This document shows positions 28,873 through 38,560 of a DNA stretch of 64,000 bases, piece after piece. The notes beneath the pieces were generated by a model. The model was not told where the DNA came from. It ran no database searches and saw nothing but the letters and a program-made list of their open reading frames with translations. The stretch's first letter is position 1; the number at the start of each line of letters is the position of its first letter. The translations under genes were made by a program, and so were the position numbers. Origin of the DNA: Nitzschia sp. pyKryTriq1 (lineage: Eukaryota; Bacillariophyta; Bacillariophyceae; Bacillariales; Bacillariaceae); contig OY101129.1 in assembly GCA_956465555.1 (NCBI GenBank), forward strand, positions 992,001 through 1,056,000, in the 5' to 3' direction.

Positions 28873-30504
28873 ATGAATGAAGAGCATCATCAGCTAAAGG
28901 GCCGAAGAAGAAATAATACTATTCATGATGTGCTACCGGCATTCGCCAGAATCATCATTGTGCTTCTTGTGGCTAATACCCACCTGGTGCTCATACAATT
29001 CAGCCATGGCTATCAACTGTCTTCTTTCACGGGAAGTGCCCTATCTTTGACAACTCATCATAAATCCTCGCAACCTTATCATCGACATCCATGGACCATG
29101 AAACTTCGTGTCGGAATCTTGGGTCTTCCCAACGTTGGCAAGTCGTCCCTCTTTAATGCCTTGGCACGACAATCCTTGGCGCAAGCCGCCAACTTTCCAT
29201 TCTGTACCATTGATCCCACCACATGTTTGGTACCCTGTCCCGATCCCTACCTGGATCGATTGGCAGATTGGTCATCGCCTCAGCCACTTTCTAATAATAA
29301 TGATCATCGACATGGACATCGAAGACGTGTCTCTTCCACTATGGAATGGGTCGATGTGGCAGGTTTGGCCAAGAATGCTCATCGAGGCGAAGGATTGGGA
29401 AATCAATTTTTGGGTACCTTGCGGGACTGTACCTGTTTATGTCATGTCGTACGAGCCTTTGACGATCCCACTATTTTGGTGCATTCCGTGGAAGAAGACT
29501 ATGGCAATAATGACAATCCAAAGAATTCGTTGCTGTGTGATCCGCTTCGAGACTTGGAAACGATCCAGTTGGAGCTTGTATTGGCAGACCAAGCTCATGT
29601 GCAACGTCGTCTAGAACGAATCCGCGGCGGCCAATCAACAAATAGGAATAGCAAACAAGAGAGCGACGATGAAGAGGAACGGAAGGTGCTAGAACGAATT
29701 GAATTGGCACTTCAAGAGGGGATTCCGGCAAGAGCTCTCGGTTTGACTGGAAACGAAAAACGTTTGATCAAATCCATGGGTTTATTATCGCTGAAACCTG
29801 TTGTGTACGCCTTCAATGTCGACGAAGTTGATTTCTTTCTGAATCGCCAAGAGGCCGAGGAAAAGGCTCGACAAGTGGTCGAAACATTTGAACAACAATC
29901 CTCCTCGTTCGGTAGTATCAAGAGCGGCGAAGAATCGTTATTGACGGCGGAACCCAGCTGGGCCCTGGTCTGTGCCAATGTGGAATCACATCTCGCACAA
30001 TGCACGGCAGAAGAACAATCCGAATATCTCAAGTCCATTGGAGCGGACCAAACACGAAAGGATGATGAGGATGGACGAGATGAAGATGCTCTTCCATCAT
30101 TGTGCTATCAAGTGCTTCCAAACTTGGTAAAACAACTCCTTGGGTATTCCATTATTTACACTGGTCCCGGAGTCCCCTTGGAACGATCCCAGACGACGCG
30201 AGCTCATTTATTTCGGCAGTCATCGTCCTCGGGAGAGGAGGAGAAGAATGATGATGGTGATCATGATGATGATGATGTTGTTGATGATTCTTCTTCTTCC
30301 TTTACAGCCTATGACTTGGCGGGGCGGATCCATGGTAACATTCAAAAGGGATTTCTACGAGCCCAGGTTGTATCGGCTGCGGAGCTGTTGGAGCAAGCGT
30401 CCGATTTTGTCCAAGCCAAAGAGCTAGGAATTCTCCGAGCCGAAGGAAAAGACTACGCCCTTCAGGATGGAGAAGTCGTATATATTCAATGGAAGCAGGG
30501 ATAA
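28873..30504 (+). CDS. YchF/OLA1-type ATPase with N-terminal presequence
   Basis: 543 residues from ATG 28873. The family core starts at residue 76 (MKLRVGILGLPNVGKSS, P-loop Lys90), with NFPFCTIDP and DVAGLAKNAHRGEGLGNQFL (switch II/G3). In place of NKxD it has NVDE within PVVYAFNVDEVDFF, the change that gives YchF/OLA1 proteins ATP rather than GTP preference (established). The C-terminal TGS-like domain reads IHGNIQKGFLRAQVV to the end. The family binds ribosomes and acts in translation or stress response. The first 75 residues, absent from cytosolic OLA1, contain a hydrophobic helix (IIIVLLVANTHLVLIQF) followed by a Ser/Thr-rich stretch, which suggests import into the plastid or mitochondrion (inference). 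Two acidic low-complexity insertions are present. Confidence 0.88.
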   Translation: MNEEHHQLKGRRRNNTIHDVLPAFARIIIVLLVANTHLVLIQFSHGYQLSSFTGSALSLTTHHKSSQPYHRHPWTMKLRVGILGLPNVGKSSLFNALARQSLAQAANFPFCTIDPTTCLVPCPDPYLDRLADWSSPQPLSNNNDHRHGHRRRVSSTMEWVDVAGLAKNAHRGEGLGNQFLGTLRDCTCLCHVVRAFDDPTILVHSVEEDYGNNDNPKNSLLCDPLRDLETIQLELVLADQAHVQRRLERIRGGQSTNRNSKQESDDEEERKVLERIELALQEGIPARALGLTGNEKRLIKSMGLLSLKPVVYAFNVDEVDFFLNRQEAEEKARQVVETFEQQSSSFGSIKSGEESLLTAEPSWALVCANVESHLAQCTAEEQSEYLKSIGADQTRKDDEDGRDEDALPSLCYQVLPNLVKQLLGYSIIYTGPGVPLERSQTTRAHLFRQSSSSGEEEKNDDGDHDDDDVVDDSSSSFTAYDLAGRIHGNIQKGFLRAQVVSAAELLEQASDFVQAKELGILRAEGKDYALQDGEVVYIQWKQG

Positions 30505-30674
30505 CGCCTGTTTTCTTGCTACTATGATGGTCTGGAGAAAGTGCGTCTCCATGAATACGTAGGAGTATATGATGTGGTACTAGTACTATATTCTGCTTTG
30601 TACTAGTATTATTACTTTTCTTTTCTGACCCAATACAACCCTGCCCAAACCAACGGCGAATACGGAGGATACAT

Positions 30675-32465
30675 TTACAATTTTCTTCTCTTGTTTCGCG
30701 GCGAGCCATCGACTCCATTTTCGTCGAGGCCTCGTTTTTCTGTACCAGCACCACCCTGCAAGATTTCCCCTTCGTCTTCTTCATCCTCTTCTCCCGGTTC
30801 ACCTTCGTCATCCCCGTCATTTTCATCATCGTCGGTCGTTTTCTTGTCGTCTTCCGCAGCAGCCGCCCTATTAGCGGTGGTGGTCGGGGCATCCACCAAC
30901 GCGGGATCGACCACGGCGGCGGGGGTGGTGGTCGGTTCAGCAGTGGTGGAGGCCGCACCACGCTCGGATCCATGCTGCTCACCCACCTGGCCTTCCGCGA
31001 GTCCTTCTTCACCTTTCTCGTCCTCGTCGTCGTCCTCTTCTTCTCCTTCTTTGGCGTTTGTTGTTGTTGTTGTTGTTGTTGTTGGACCCGGCACAATGGC
31101 TTCATCTTCTTGCATTTGCAATCTCAAAGCCGCATCCTTGGCAACATCACTTTCCAAAAGAATATTGTGCCGTGCCACAACGGCTTCCGTTTCCGTACGC
31201 AAGAGTGCCATCATGGCGACCAATTCGATATTGGCCTTGCGACGGGCAATGATTCCCGTTTGCAAATCGCGATTCGCTGTTTGTTCCTTTTCCAATTCGC
31301 GTCGCAAAAAGTCGACTTCTTCTCGCATGGCGACCAAGGATTTGGTACGATGGGCGGGTTCGGGAAATTCCGGTTCCAACCAGCAGAGCGATTCGGGCTT
31401 GGAACCAAACATACCGGCCGTACTCCATGCGGCGGCAAATCCAGGAGGTTTGGCCAGTTGACTCAACAACAGGGGAACGCCCGGTGGGATCTTGGGGACC
31501 TTGAGAGCACTCCAGGATTCCACGGCGGATGCTCCTCCATCCTTACCATTATTATCAGCATCCACTCCTATTCCACGGCAAGCATCTTCGGCTTGCTTGA
31601 ATTGCTCATCAATCTTGTTCCACACTTCGACAAGATCAACGTCTTGTTCTTCTTCTTCTTCTTCGTCTTGTCCCACAGCTTTTCCTCCCGATTGCCGGTA
31701 ATGAAGACAAGCCAAGGCTTCTCGTGCTATTTGCAACCGAGCTCGTTGCAATCCCAACAATTTTCCACGCTTTTGGATCAAATCTTGCAAAAAGGCGACC
31801 CGTCCATTGACCGTCTGACGATGATTCTTGAGTCGTTGACTCATATAGACGTAGTGGGCACGTAAACTCAAATATTGCGATTCCAAAATTTCACGTTGGG
31901 CTTCACATTGTTGAATCTTGGTACGCAAGGTCGATAGTCGTTTTTCTTCTTCCGGATCAATCCGGACGGGCATGGCAATCATGGGAGGATGATGATGAGC
32001 ATGGGCGTGTGCTTGAGCATGGGCCTGATGATGATGCGAATGTTGATGTTGTTGTTGGGAAGCAGCAGCAGCAGCAGCAGCAGCAGCCGCCGCGGAGGAA
32101 GAGCTCACTGGCTCGGCGGCAGCCGCAGCAGCAGCGGCAGCTCCGGAATTTTGATAAATATAATATTGCTGCGAATAGGCAATACAAGCATTGCTAAAGG
32201 CTTCCATATGTCTCAAATCCCGTTCCATTTCCTCGGCGGTCAAACTTGTAAAGGGGACATTGGCACCGCAATACCGTGCGGAAAGACCGCGGGCGAGCAA
32301 GACTTGAGGATTATTCTTCTTTATTTCCGCACCGTCCATTCCAGCCATACTCATCATGAGGTCGTTACTCATCATGACGTTGCTCCCATGGCCGCCCAAT
32401 ACCTTTTTGGTCTTGATATTGGTGGCCGACGAGGAGGATGCGGCAACACGTGTTTTAGAAACCAT
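30675..32465 (-). CDS. Coiled-coil protein, unknown function
   Basis: 596 residues, ATG 32465. An N-terminal folded-looking segment (residues ~50-110, including LSARYCGANVPFTSL and MERDLRHMEAFSNACIAYS) is followed by poly-Ala and a His/Gln-rich stretch. A coiled-coil core follows (about 175-275, EEEKRLSTLRTKIQQCEAQ, SLRAHYVYMSQRLKNHRQTV). Another helical region has FPEPAHRTKSLVAMREEVDFLRRELEKE split by a Pro-rich link. A long acidic tail ends in a basic PRNKRRKL that resembles a nuclear localisation signal. Together these suggest a nuclear complex subunit, but I do not recognise the family. It is convergent with the YchF-like gene, whose stop is 170 bp away. Confidence 0.78.
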   Translation of the reverse strand: MVSKTRVAASSSSATNIKTKKVLGGHGSNVMMSNDLMMSMAGMDGAEIKKNNPQVLLARGLSARYCGANVPFTSLTAEEMERDLRHMEAFSNACIAYSQQYYIYQNSGAAAAAAAAAEPVSSSSAAAAAAAAAAASQQQHQHSHHHQAHAQAHAHAHHHPPMIAMPVRIDPEEEKRLSTLRTKIQQCEAQREILESQYLSLRAHYVYMSQRLKNHRQTVNGRVAFLQDLIQKRGKLLGLQRARLQIAREALACLHYRQSGGKAVGQDEEEEEEQDVDLVEVWNKIDEQFKQAEDACRGIGVDADNNGKDGGASAVESWSALKVPKIPPGVPLLLSQLAKPPGFAAAWSTAGMFGSKPESLCWLEPEFPEPAHRTKSLVAMREEVDFLRRELEKEQTANRDLQTGIIARRKANIELVAMMALLRTETEAVVARHNILLESDVAKDAALRLQMQEDEAIVPGPTTTTTTTTNAKEGEEEDDDEDEKGEEGLAEGQVGEQHGSERGAASTTAEPTTTPAAVVDPALVDAPTTTANRAAAAEDDKKTTDDDENDGDDEGEPGEEDEEDEGEILQGGAGTEKRGLDENGVDGSPRNKRRKL

Positions 32466-33607
32466 GACAATACAATAATAATATAGTAGACGAGTACGTA
32501 ATAGTGTGCGGTATCCTTGTATCGCAGCAGGGGATAGCAGATCGTGTAATGATCAATCAAGCAATCAATCAATCAAGCAATCAATCGAATCGATCGATCA
32601 GGAGTCTGCGTCGTCGCTCGAAGCAAAGCAAGAAGCGAGCGAGCGGTATTCTTGTTCCTATACGGACAGCAGCAGCAGCAGCAGCAGCTACACAGAGATG
32701 AGGGAGGGTTAGAGAGAGAGAGAGAGAGAGAGAGCACATCATGTGAGGAAGTCAGTCCGTCAATGCCGAGACAAGTCTCAATCCATCCATCCATCCATCA
32801 ACAACAAGATAGGTAGAGTACTCGTACGAGTAGTACACACGTGTAGTACAGTTCACTGGATTTATTCCTGGCCATGTGCTCTCGTCTGAAGCAAAAGGGA
32901 AGAAAATCATGGCTACCATTGCTGTATATTACAAGTACCGTAGATAACATCGTCCTGGACTTACCACCACTGTCTCTTGTTTGAATACTTGTGAGAGTGA
33001 ATCAAAGACCGGAGCTGAAAGCGCTGCGTTTGTGTGTGTGTGTGTGGATGTGATCGCGGCACTATCGTACCGTCTTTCCTTTATCGGCTGTCGGCTAATA
33101 TCATAGGTTATTGTTGTTGTTGTCGGCCATGGTGCGGGGAAGCATATTTTTTGCCTTGGAGTCTTTCGCGAGCGAGCGGGCGAGAGCGGCCGTGGCGGGG
33201 CGTGAGAGCCGGTGACGGGACGGCGGAAGTGTCTCGACGAACCCGGTTATTCGCGCTAATGCGCAGTGCGCGCAGAGCGCATTGCCTGGCTAGGTAGTGG
33301 CTACATAGTGACTAGGCGTCTGATCGACGTCCTACCCGTTGCAAAGAGCACAGCCACCAACGTTTGATGGAATTAACGGAAGCGAAGCGTCTGTCAGTCG
33401 ATACTGGAGGCCTTCCGGAAATCCGAAATCTCTCTATTTTGCTTTAATTATTTTTGTGCTTTTGGTTGACAATGTAATCATCAAAAGCATCGCAGTTCCC
33501 TCATACATCAGCATCAGTAGCTAATAGCAGCATCATCTCTATCTCTATCACTATCACTATCACCATCACCATCACCACCGGCAGAGCATTCATTTTTATT
33601 ACAGATC
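32466..33607. promoter_or_regulatory. Divergent region between coiled-coil and HBS1-like genes
   Basis: 1,142 bp. It contains AATC repeats (about 32553-32590), an (AGC)n run near 32670-32690, an (AG)n run at 32711-32734, a GC-rich patch around 33160-33300 and a TATCAC/CATCAC hexamer run at 33541-33583 just before the HBS1-like ATG. No gene is seen. Confidence 0.5.
32711..32734. repeat. (AG)n microsatellite
   Basis: Twelve AG dinucleotides in the upstream region of the minus-strand coiled-coil gene. Confidence 0.9.
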
Positions 33608-35732
33608 ATGTCTCGACATCGCATGGTACGGAACCTCACAGAGGATGACTATTACGATGACGATTACGACGACTACTATGACGAAGAAGACGATGACTAT
33701 GAAGGCTACGACAACTCGCACGTGGCAGCTCCCAAACAAAAGAAGAATACAAATACCAGTACTGTCAAGCAGACCACTACTGCCAAGAAGCAGCAGCAGC
33801 AGCCAGCCACAACCATTTCCGCCAAGATTGCCATGGCGGCTCCCGATAAGAAAGCAGTAATCGTAGCACCGGCGGCATCAGTCATGGGCGTGGTCAAACC
33901 GCCACCGGGATGGGGCAAACCATCCTCAGCATCGGCGGCCTCTGCAATTTCTGCTGGAGTCAACAAGCCCCCTCCTGGATGGGGAAAACCGGTACCCGTA
34001 TCCTCCTCCTCCTCCACCACCACCACAACAACAACAGTAGCACCAGCACCAGCAACGTCAGGGATTTCCAAACCACCACCTGGGTGGGACAAGCCACCGT
34101 CCTCTACTTCTACTTCCACCGAAACACCCACCACATCCACGAGTAGTCCTACTTCGCCTAAACGACCCGCGGCAACTGCCTCCAACACATCCCAACAACA
34201 ACAACATCAACAACATCCTTACAAGCCCAAACCTCTTCCACCCTGTTTACAACACAAAAATAAGCTTCCCTCTCAATTATCCATGGTCGTTATCGGACAT
34301 GTCGATGCTGGAAAGTCGACATTGACCGGTCAGTTATTGATTCAAACGGGGCAAATTTCCAAGCGACAAGTCCGCGGAGCCGGTAGCAATTTGGCATGGC
34401 TATTGGATGAAACGACCACGGAACGAGAACGGGGCGTCACGATGGAAATTGGTACCAAATCACTGGCGACCAAGAAGAACCATCAAATCATCTTGTTGGA
34501 TGCACCCGGCCATAAGGATTTTATCCCCATTATGATTACCGGTGCTGCCCATGCGGATACAGCCTTGTTGGTAGTGGATGGGGTCACGGGAGAATTTGAA
34601 GCAGGATTTATACGAGGAGGACAAACCAAAGAACATGTACTGTTGGCCAAAGGATTGGGAGTGTCCCAAGTGATTGTTGCTGTCAATAAATTGGATGTGG
34701 AAGGATGGAAGCAAGATCGGTATGAGAGTGTGACCCAACAAGTCGTGGATTATTTGGTACAACAACGATTCCAACCGGGACGGATTCAATGTGTACCCGT
34801 ATCCGGATTGACGGGAGAAAATGTGGCGAGTCAATCGGAACTATTATTACGAGAATGGTATTCGGGACCGACGCTGTTGCAAGCGATGGATCGATTCAAA
34901 CCGGCCAATCGACATTTGGGTGAGTATTATACTGCGTACGAGTCCTACTTTCTACATATACTATTATGTTGGTTGACCTGCTTGCTTATGCTGCTATCCA
35001 TTGACTTTTTACTTTTTCTTTCTTACAACTATATTGCCTTGCACACCGCACTACTGTATACTATCAGACAAACCACTACGATTCATTGTCTCGGACATGT
35101 ACGCCGAAGGAAAAGGAGTGGTGACACGAGGCCGAGTCGTCCAAGGGTTTCTTCAAGTCGGTGATAAGGTCACAGTCCTACCCTTGGGAGATCCAGCCGT
35201 GATTTCCAAATTGGAACACATGCAGCATCAACAAAATACTGATGATAGTACTAATAATCATCATCAAGACGATATGAGTCGCTTATCCGTGGCCATGGCA
35301 GGAGATACGGTAGAAATTGTCTTGGCCAATGTCGATCCGATGCGCATTGCGGTGGGAAATGTCATTGTCGATCCCTCGCCGCATCATTTACCACCCATTG
35401 CCAAGGGTGCTAGAGCCAAGGTGTTGATCATGGACGATTTGACAGTGCCCATTATTCGTGGTGCCCAGGTCTTGTTTCATATGCACAGTTTGGATGTTCC
35501 AGCGAGTTTGAACAAACTCATTGCATTGCTGAAACCCGATGGAAGTGGTATTCTCAAGGAACGGCCGCGGGCCTTGACAAGTGGAGTGAGTGCCATGGTG
35601 GAACTCAAGTTGAGTGACAATACCAAAATTGTTATGGATCGGTTTCAAGAGTGCCGGGCTTTGGGTCGCTTTGTTTTGAGGAGAGGAGGCGACACGATTG
35701 CTGTAGGAGTTATTGAAGAAATAATATACTAG
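33608..35732 (+). CDS. HBS1: HBS1-like translational GTPase (ribosome rescue), spliced
   Basis: Two exons, 33608-34919 and 35068-35732, give 658 residues. The GT-AG intron of 148 bp splits one Asp codon, restoring HLDKPLRFIVSDMYAEGKG. The G domain has GHVDAGKST (Lys236), DAPGHKDF, NKLD and a GVTMEIGT switch region; two beta-barrel domains follow. It belongs to the EF1A/eRF3/HBS1 branch. The N-terminus MSRHRMVRNL plus an acidic DDYYDDDYDDYYDE run matches the HBS1 N-terminal region, not eRF3. HBS1 works with Dom34/Pelota to split stalled ribosomes in the cytosol (established). Between the N-terminal region and the G domain lie three copies of KPPPGWGKP (about residues 97, 120 and 155) in a disordered linker. 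The intron falls at the join of the G domain and barrel II. Confidence 0.9.
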
Positions 35733-35940
35733 TAGAGGCCAGTCAAACGACTGTATTTCATCTTCTCTTCTACTACTAATACTTACTACTACTAGAGAAG
35801 TATTAGAAGTGGTTTTGATACATGTTGTGAATCGTTTCCTTGCTACTGGTATAGTTAGTGGGAAAATGGTGTGTGTGTGTGTGTAATCTTTAATCTTTAA
35901 AAGTATCTTTAAGTCTAGCGTGTCTATAGTGTTTACATGT

Positions 35941-36579
35941 TTAGGCGGCACGAGACAAAACAGTTCTTCGTGCGACAGGTTCAAAAGTTTGGGAAAATTT
36001 GGTGGCTGATGATGAGACAGTGCATTGGTTGCCTTTGCTGCTGATTTCAATTGGTCTGTCAACGTCCTCTCGATCCATCATAGCTCGATGGTGAGCTTCT
36101 TCTTGGCAACTTTTGGTTGCTTGATGGTATAGGACGGCGATTTGGCTTTCGTCAAAGTCGCCCTCCATGACTTGGCGATCTTGTTCCATGAGAACAGTCA
36201 ATACACCCAGGAACTTGTTTTGGGACTTTTGCTTCCCTCCATCTAGCATGTGTTCGAGGCCTCGGACGGACCACGTGGAATGTTGCGAGAGCGACTGCAC
36301 CACTCGATCCATCGCCTTTTCGGACGCTGAGGATAGAGCGGTAGCGCCGGCTTGTCGAATCATACCGACTACTTCCAAGTCGCTGACTCTTTGTTGACGA
36401 AGCTCTTGGGGGGAGTACCAAAGGTTCTCCTTGGACTGGGTGCTGCGAGAGCCGGTATAGAAAGTTCGAACCGAGACTTGGAGTGAAAACTGGACGCCTC
36501 GTCGCTTTCGCGATTGGCTATTCGTAACAGAGATGCTGGATTGAGGCATTGGTGCAGAAGGGGATACAGGTCCTTTCAT
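35941..36579 (-). CDS. WY/RGLE-motif small protein, copy 1
   Basis: 212 residues from ATG 36579; the open frame extends upstream only via a TTG. The layout is shared with copy 2 at 37889-38560: a basic Ser-rich N-terminus, a V(Q/R)FS strand, then LWYSPQELRQQRV, a helical core, WSVRGLEHMLDGGKQKSQN, VLTVLMEQDRQVMEG, and the C-terminus SRAA. The invariant points are WY, RGLE, MEQDRQ and the terminal SRAA. No enzyme signature, signal peptide or membrane helix is visible. I believe this is a lineage-restricted family expanded in diatoms, but that is recollection of the pattern, not a search. It probably acts in the cytosol or nucleus; the function is unknown. It lies downstream of copy 2 on the same strand. 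Confidence 0.78.
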   Translation of the reverse strand: MKGPVSPSAPMPQSSISVTNSQSRKRRGVQFSLQVSVRTFYTGSRSTQSKENLWYSPQELRQQRVSDLEVVGMIRQAGATALSSASEKAMDRVVQSLSQHSTWSVRGLEHMLDGGKQKSQNKFLGVLTVLMEQDRQVMEGDFDESQIAVLYHQATKSCQEEAHHRAMMDREDVDRPIEISSKGNQCTVSSSATKFSQTFEPVARRTVLSRAA

Positions 36580-37888
36580 TGCGAACCGGAAAGAGAATGA
36601 ATGATTTAGTATAAATGTTTGTTTTATGAGGACTGCATGCGCTTCAGTTTGTGGAGAAAATCCCAATGATCCATGCGGAGAGCTTCGAGATGATGATTCG
36701 AGAGCTTCGGAGAATAATAAACCTGCGTTATCCCGATGCGTCAGAATATGAGAACGAAGCGACCTTTCTTTCTTTCTCAATGGCGTCAGTATGTAGTCAT
36801 TGAAGTGGTCCAGCAGTGCCGGTGCAGGTCAAAAGAGGGGCTCTATTAAAACGATGTACCCATAAGTAAACCAAAAGTCAATATTAAATATGAGTTGTTG
36901 GTAGAATTAAGCGTCACCGAGCCACTCAAACCATAAATGTTCCGAAGGGCTTGGGTAATAGGAATGCTGCGAAAGTGCTCGAGCATTTAGAACAAAAAAT
37001 AACGATCATCGATCTCGAAAATGAAAAAAATGTGAGTTGTTCCAAAGAAGAGTGCCTGCGCCACGTTACCAAGCCAAGTAAGCCGTTCTCCTTTCGCATC
37101 ACGATGTTGTCTGCGTCCACAAAACAACAAGTACCGGTAGTGCGCATCAGATTGATCGAATGCGATCGAGGAATCATGTTCTGAGTTATGAAGGCGGGCT
37201 CATCAAAAGAGAAATCGAAGAAGCGCGCTCACGAATCATGGTGGGAACGTGCTGAGTAAGACGAACTGAAGATGCTGTACAAAACAACAAGTACCGGTAG
37301 TGCGCATCAGATTGATCGAATGCGATCGAGGAATCATGTTCTGAGTTGTAAAGGCGGGCTCCTCAAAAGGGAAATCGAAGAAGCTCACGAATCATGGTGG
37401 GAACGTGCTGAGTAAGAATGGAAGATGCTGTACTTTTCAAATAACGCATCTCTTGTTCTCAGTCTGACTGAGAGTGACAAGCTCAGCAGGTGGACTTGCT
37501 TGACATTCCCTGTCACTGAAGCCAAGTTATCTTCGAAAATGCTGGGGGCAATATTCGGAAGTCCTTCTACTCGCGTACCTAAAAGTTGCGTTTGAATACC
37601 CAGCTTTTCTTCTGGGTAATGTCTACTACTATCTACTAATAGCTAGTACTATTCACTTCATCCTTACGTGCGAGTTACTCCACGATCATCTCGGTAGCCA
37701 TACCACTTGCTGCAGTACAGAGCAGTACCAAGCACTTACTAATAGAGTTGTGTGAAAATAAAGACAAAGACCGGTCAGTCTACGGTAAACGGACGGTATA
37801 AGAAGAAGCAACAAGTTCTTCAGTCAAGCAAAGATGTTGGTAGCACTAGAGTAACTTAGGATAGTATTAGATGAAGACTGCAATGGGC
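36580..37888. other. Spacer between WY/RGLE paralogues, with 160-bp tandem duplication
   Basis: 1,309 bp separating two same-strand paralogues. It contains the direct duplication at 37121-37433 and no supported gene. The frame at 36926-37177 spans the unduplicated left part and looks like chance. Confidence 0.6.
37121..37433. repeat. 160-bp direct tandem duplication
   Basis: Copy 1 is 37121-37280 and copy 2 is 37281-37433. Both start AAAACAACAAGTACCGGTAG and end GAAGATGCTGTAC. They differ by a few substitutions and short indels (copy 2 is 7 bp shorter), so the duplication is fairly recent. Each copy includes one TACCGGTA. Confidence 0.93.
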
Positions 37889-38560
37889 TCAAGCGGCTCG
37901 AGAAGGAATGATCCTCCAAACCGGTGTTGGTGCATCGAGGAATTTGGAAAATTCTACCAAAGAAGATACTATGGCAGGGTCTTTCATGCTGAGTTTGTTT
38001 GTCTCGTGGATTTCTGATCGATCTTGCTCTGCTCGTTTCAAAGCAGACTTGATGCTAGTCTCAGTGGCCCGCTGGTATCTCATTGCGATCAATTGAACAT
38101 CTTGCTCCCTTTCCATATCTTGGCGATCCTGTTCCATGAGAACCGCTAGAGCAGCTTGTAGCCTATTTCGAGCTTTCTGCTCTCCGTCATCCAGCAAGGA
38201 TTCAAGGCCTCGAATATCCCATGCCTGGTGATGACTACCAGATTTTGCTGCCACGGAATTGACTGCCTCGACAAGTATTTCTGGAGAAATCGATGATTCG
38301 ATGGCCTTTTGTCTGATCGTTTCGACGACATCGACATCTTGCTTCAGTTGTCGCGCAACCTCTTCTTCAGTGTACCAAAGGCTTGCTTTCCTTCTGAGCA
38401 CGGGCTGAGGGTCGAAGCACCGGACGACGGCAACATCTGAGAATCGTACAATTTTTTGCTTAGTCATCTCGTCGACGACGGTTTCAGAGAGAGCTTTTCG
38501 TGGAGCTGTGGTATTTGAGTGCGAGGAAGAGGCAAGGTCAAAGTCGGGGGTTGAGATCAT
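37889..38560 (-). CDS. WY/RGLE-motif small protein, copy 2
   Basis: 223 residues, ATG 38560. It aligns along its whole length with copy 1: KIVRFSDVAVVRCF, SLWYTEEEVARQL, AWDIRGLESLLDDGEQKARN, VLMEQDRQDMER, ALKRAEQDRSEI, and the terminal SRAA. The core is predicted all-helical, with high Glu/Arg/Gln. There is no catalytic motif. Identity to copy 1 is moderate and concentrated in the motifs, so the pair is an old duplication under constraint rather than a recent copy. The strongest evidence that both are real genes is this patterned conservation at near-equal length. Confidence 0.82.
   Translation of the reverse strand: MISTPDFDLASSSHSNTTAPRKALSETVVDEMTKQKIVRFSDVAVVRCFDPQPVLRRKASLWYTEEEVARQLKQDVDVVETIRQKAIESSISPEILVEAVNSVAAKSGSHHQAWDIRGLESLLDDGEQKARNRLQAALAVLMEQDRQDMEREQDVQLIAMRYQRATETSIKSALKRAEQDRSEIHETNKLSMKDPAIVSSLVEFSKFLDAPTPVWRIIPSRAA

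Noticed and set aside
30972-31865. 297-codon open frame on the plus strand over the coiled-coil gene
   Set aside because: Shadow of the minus-strand gene, with poly-Cys and mixed composition and no domain.
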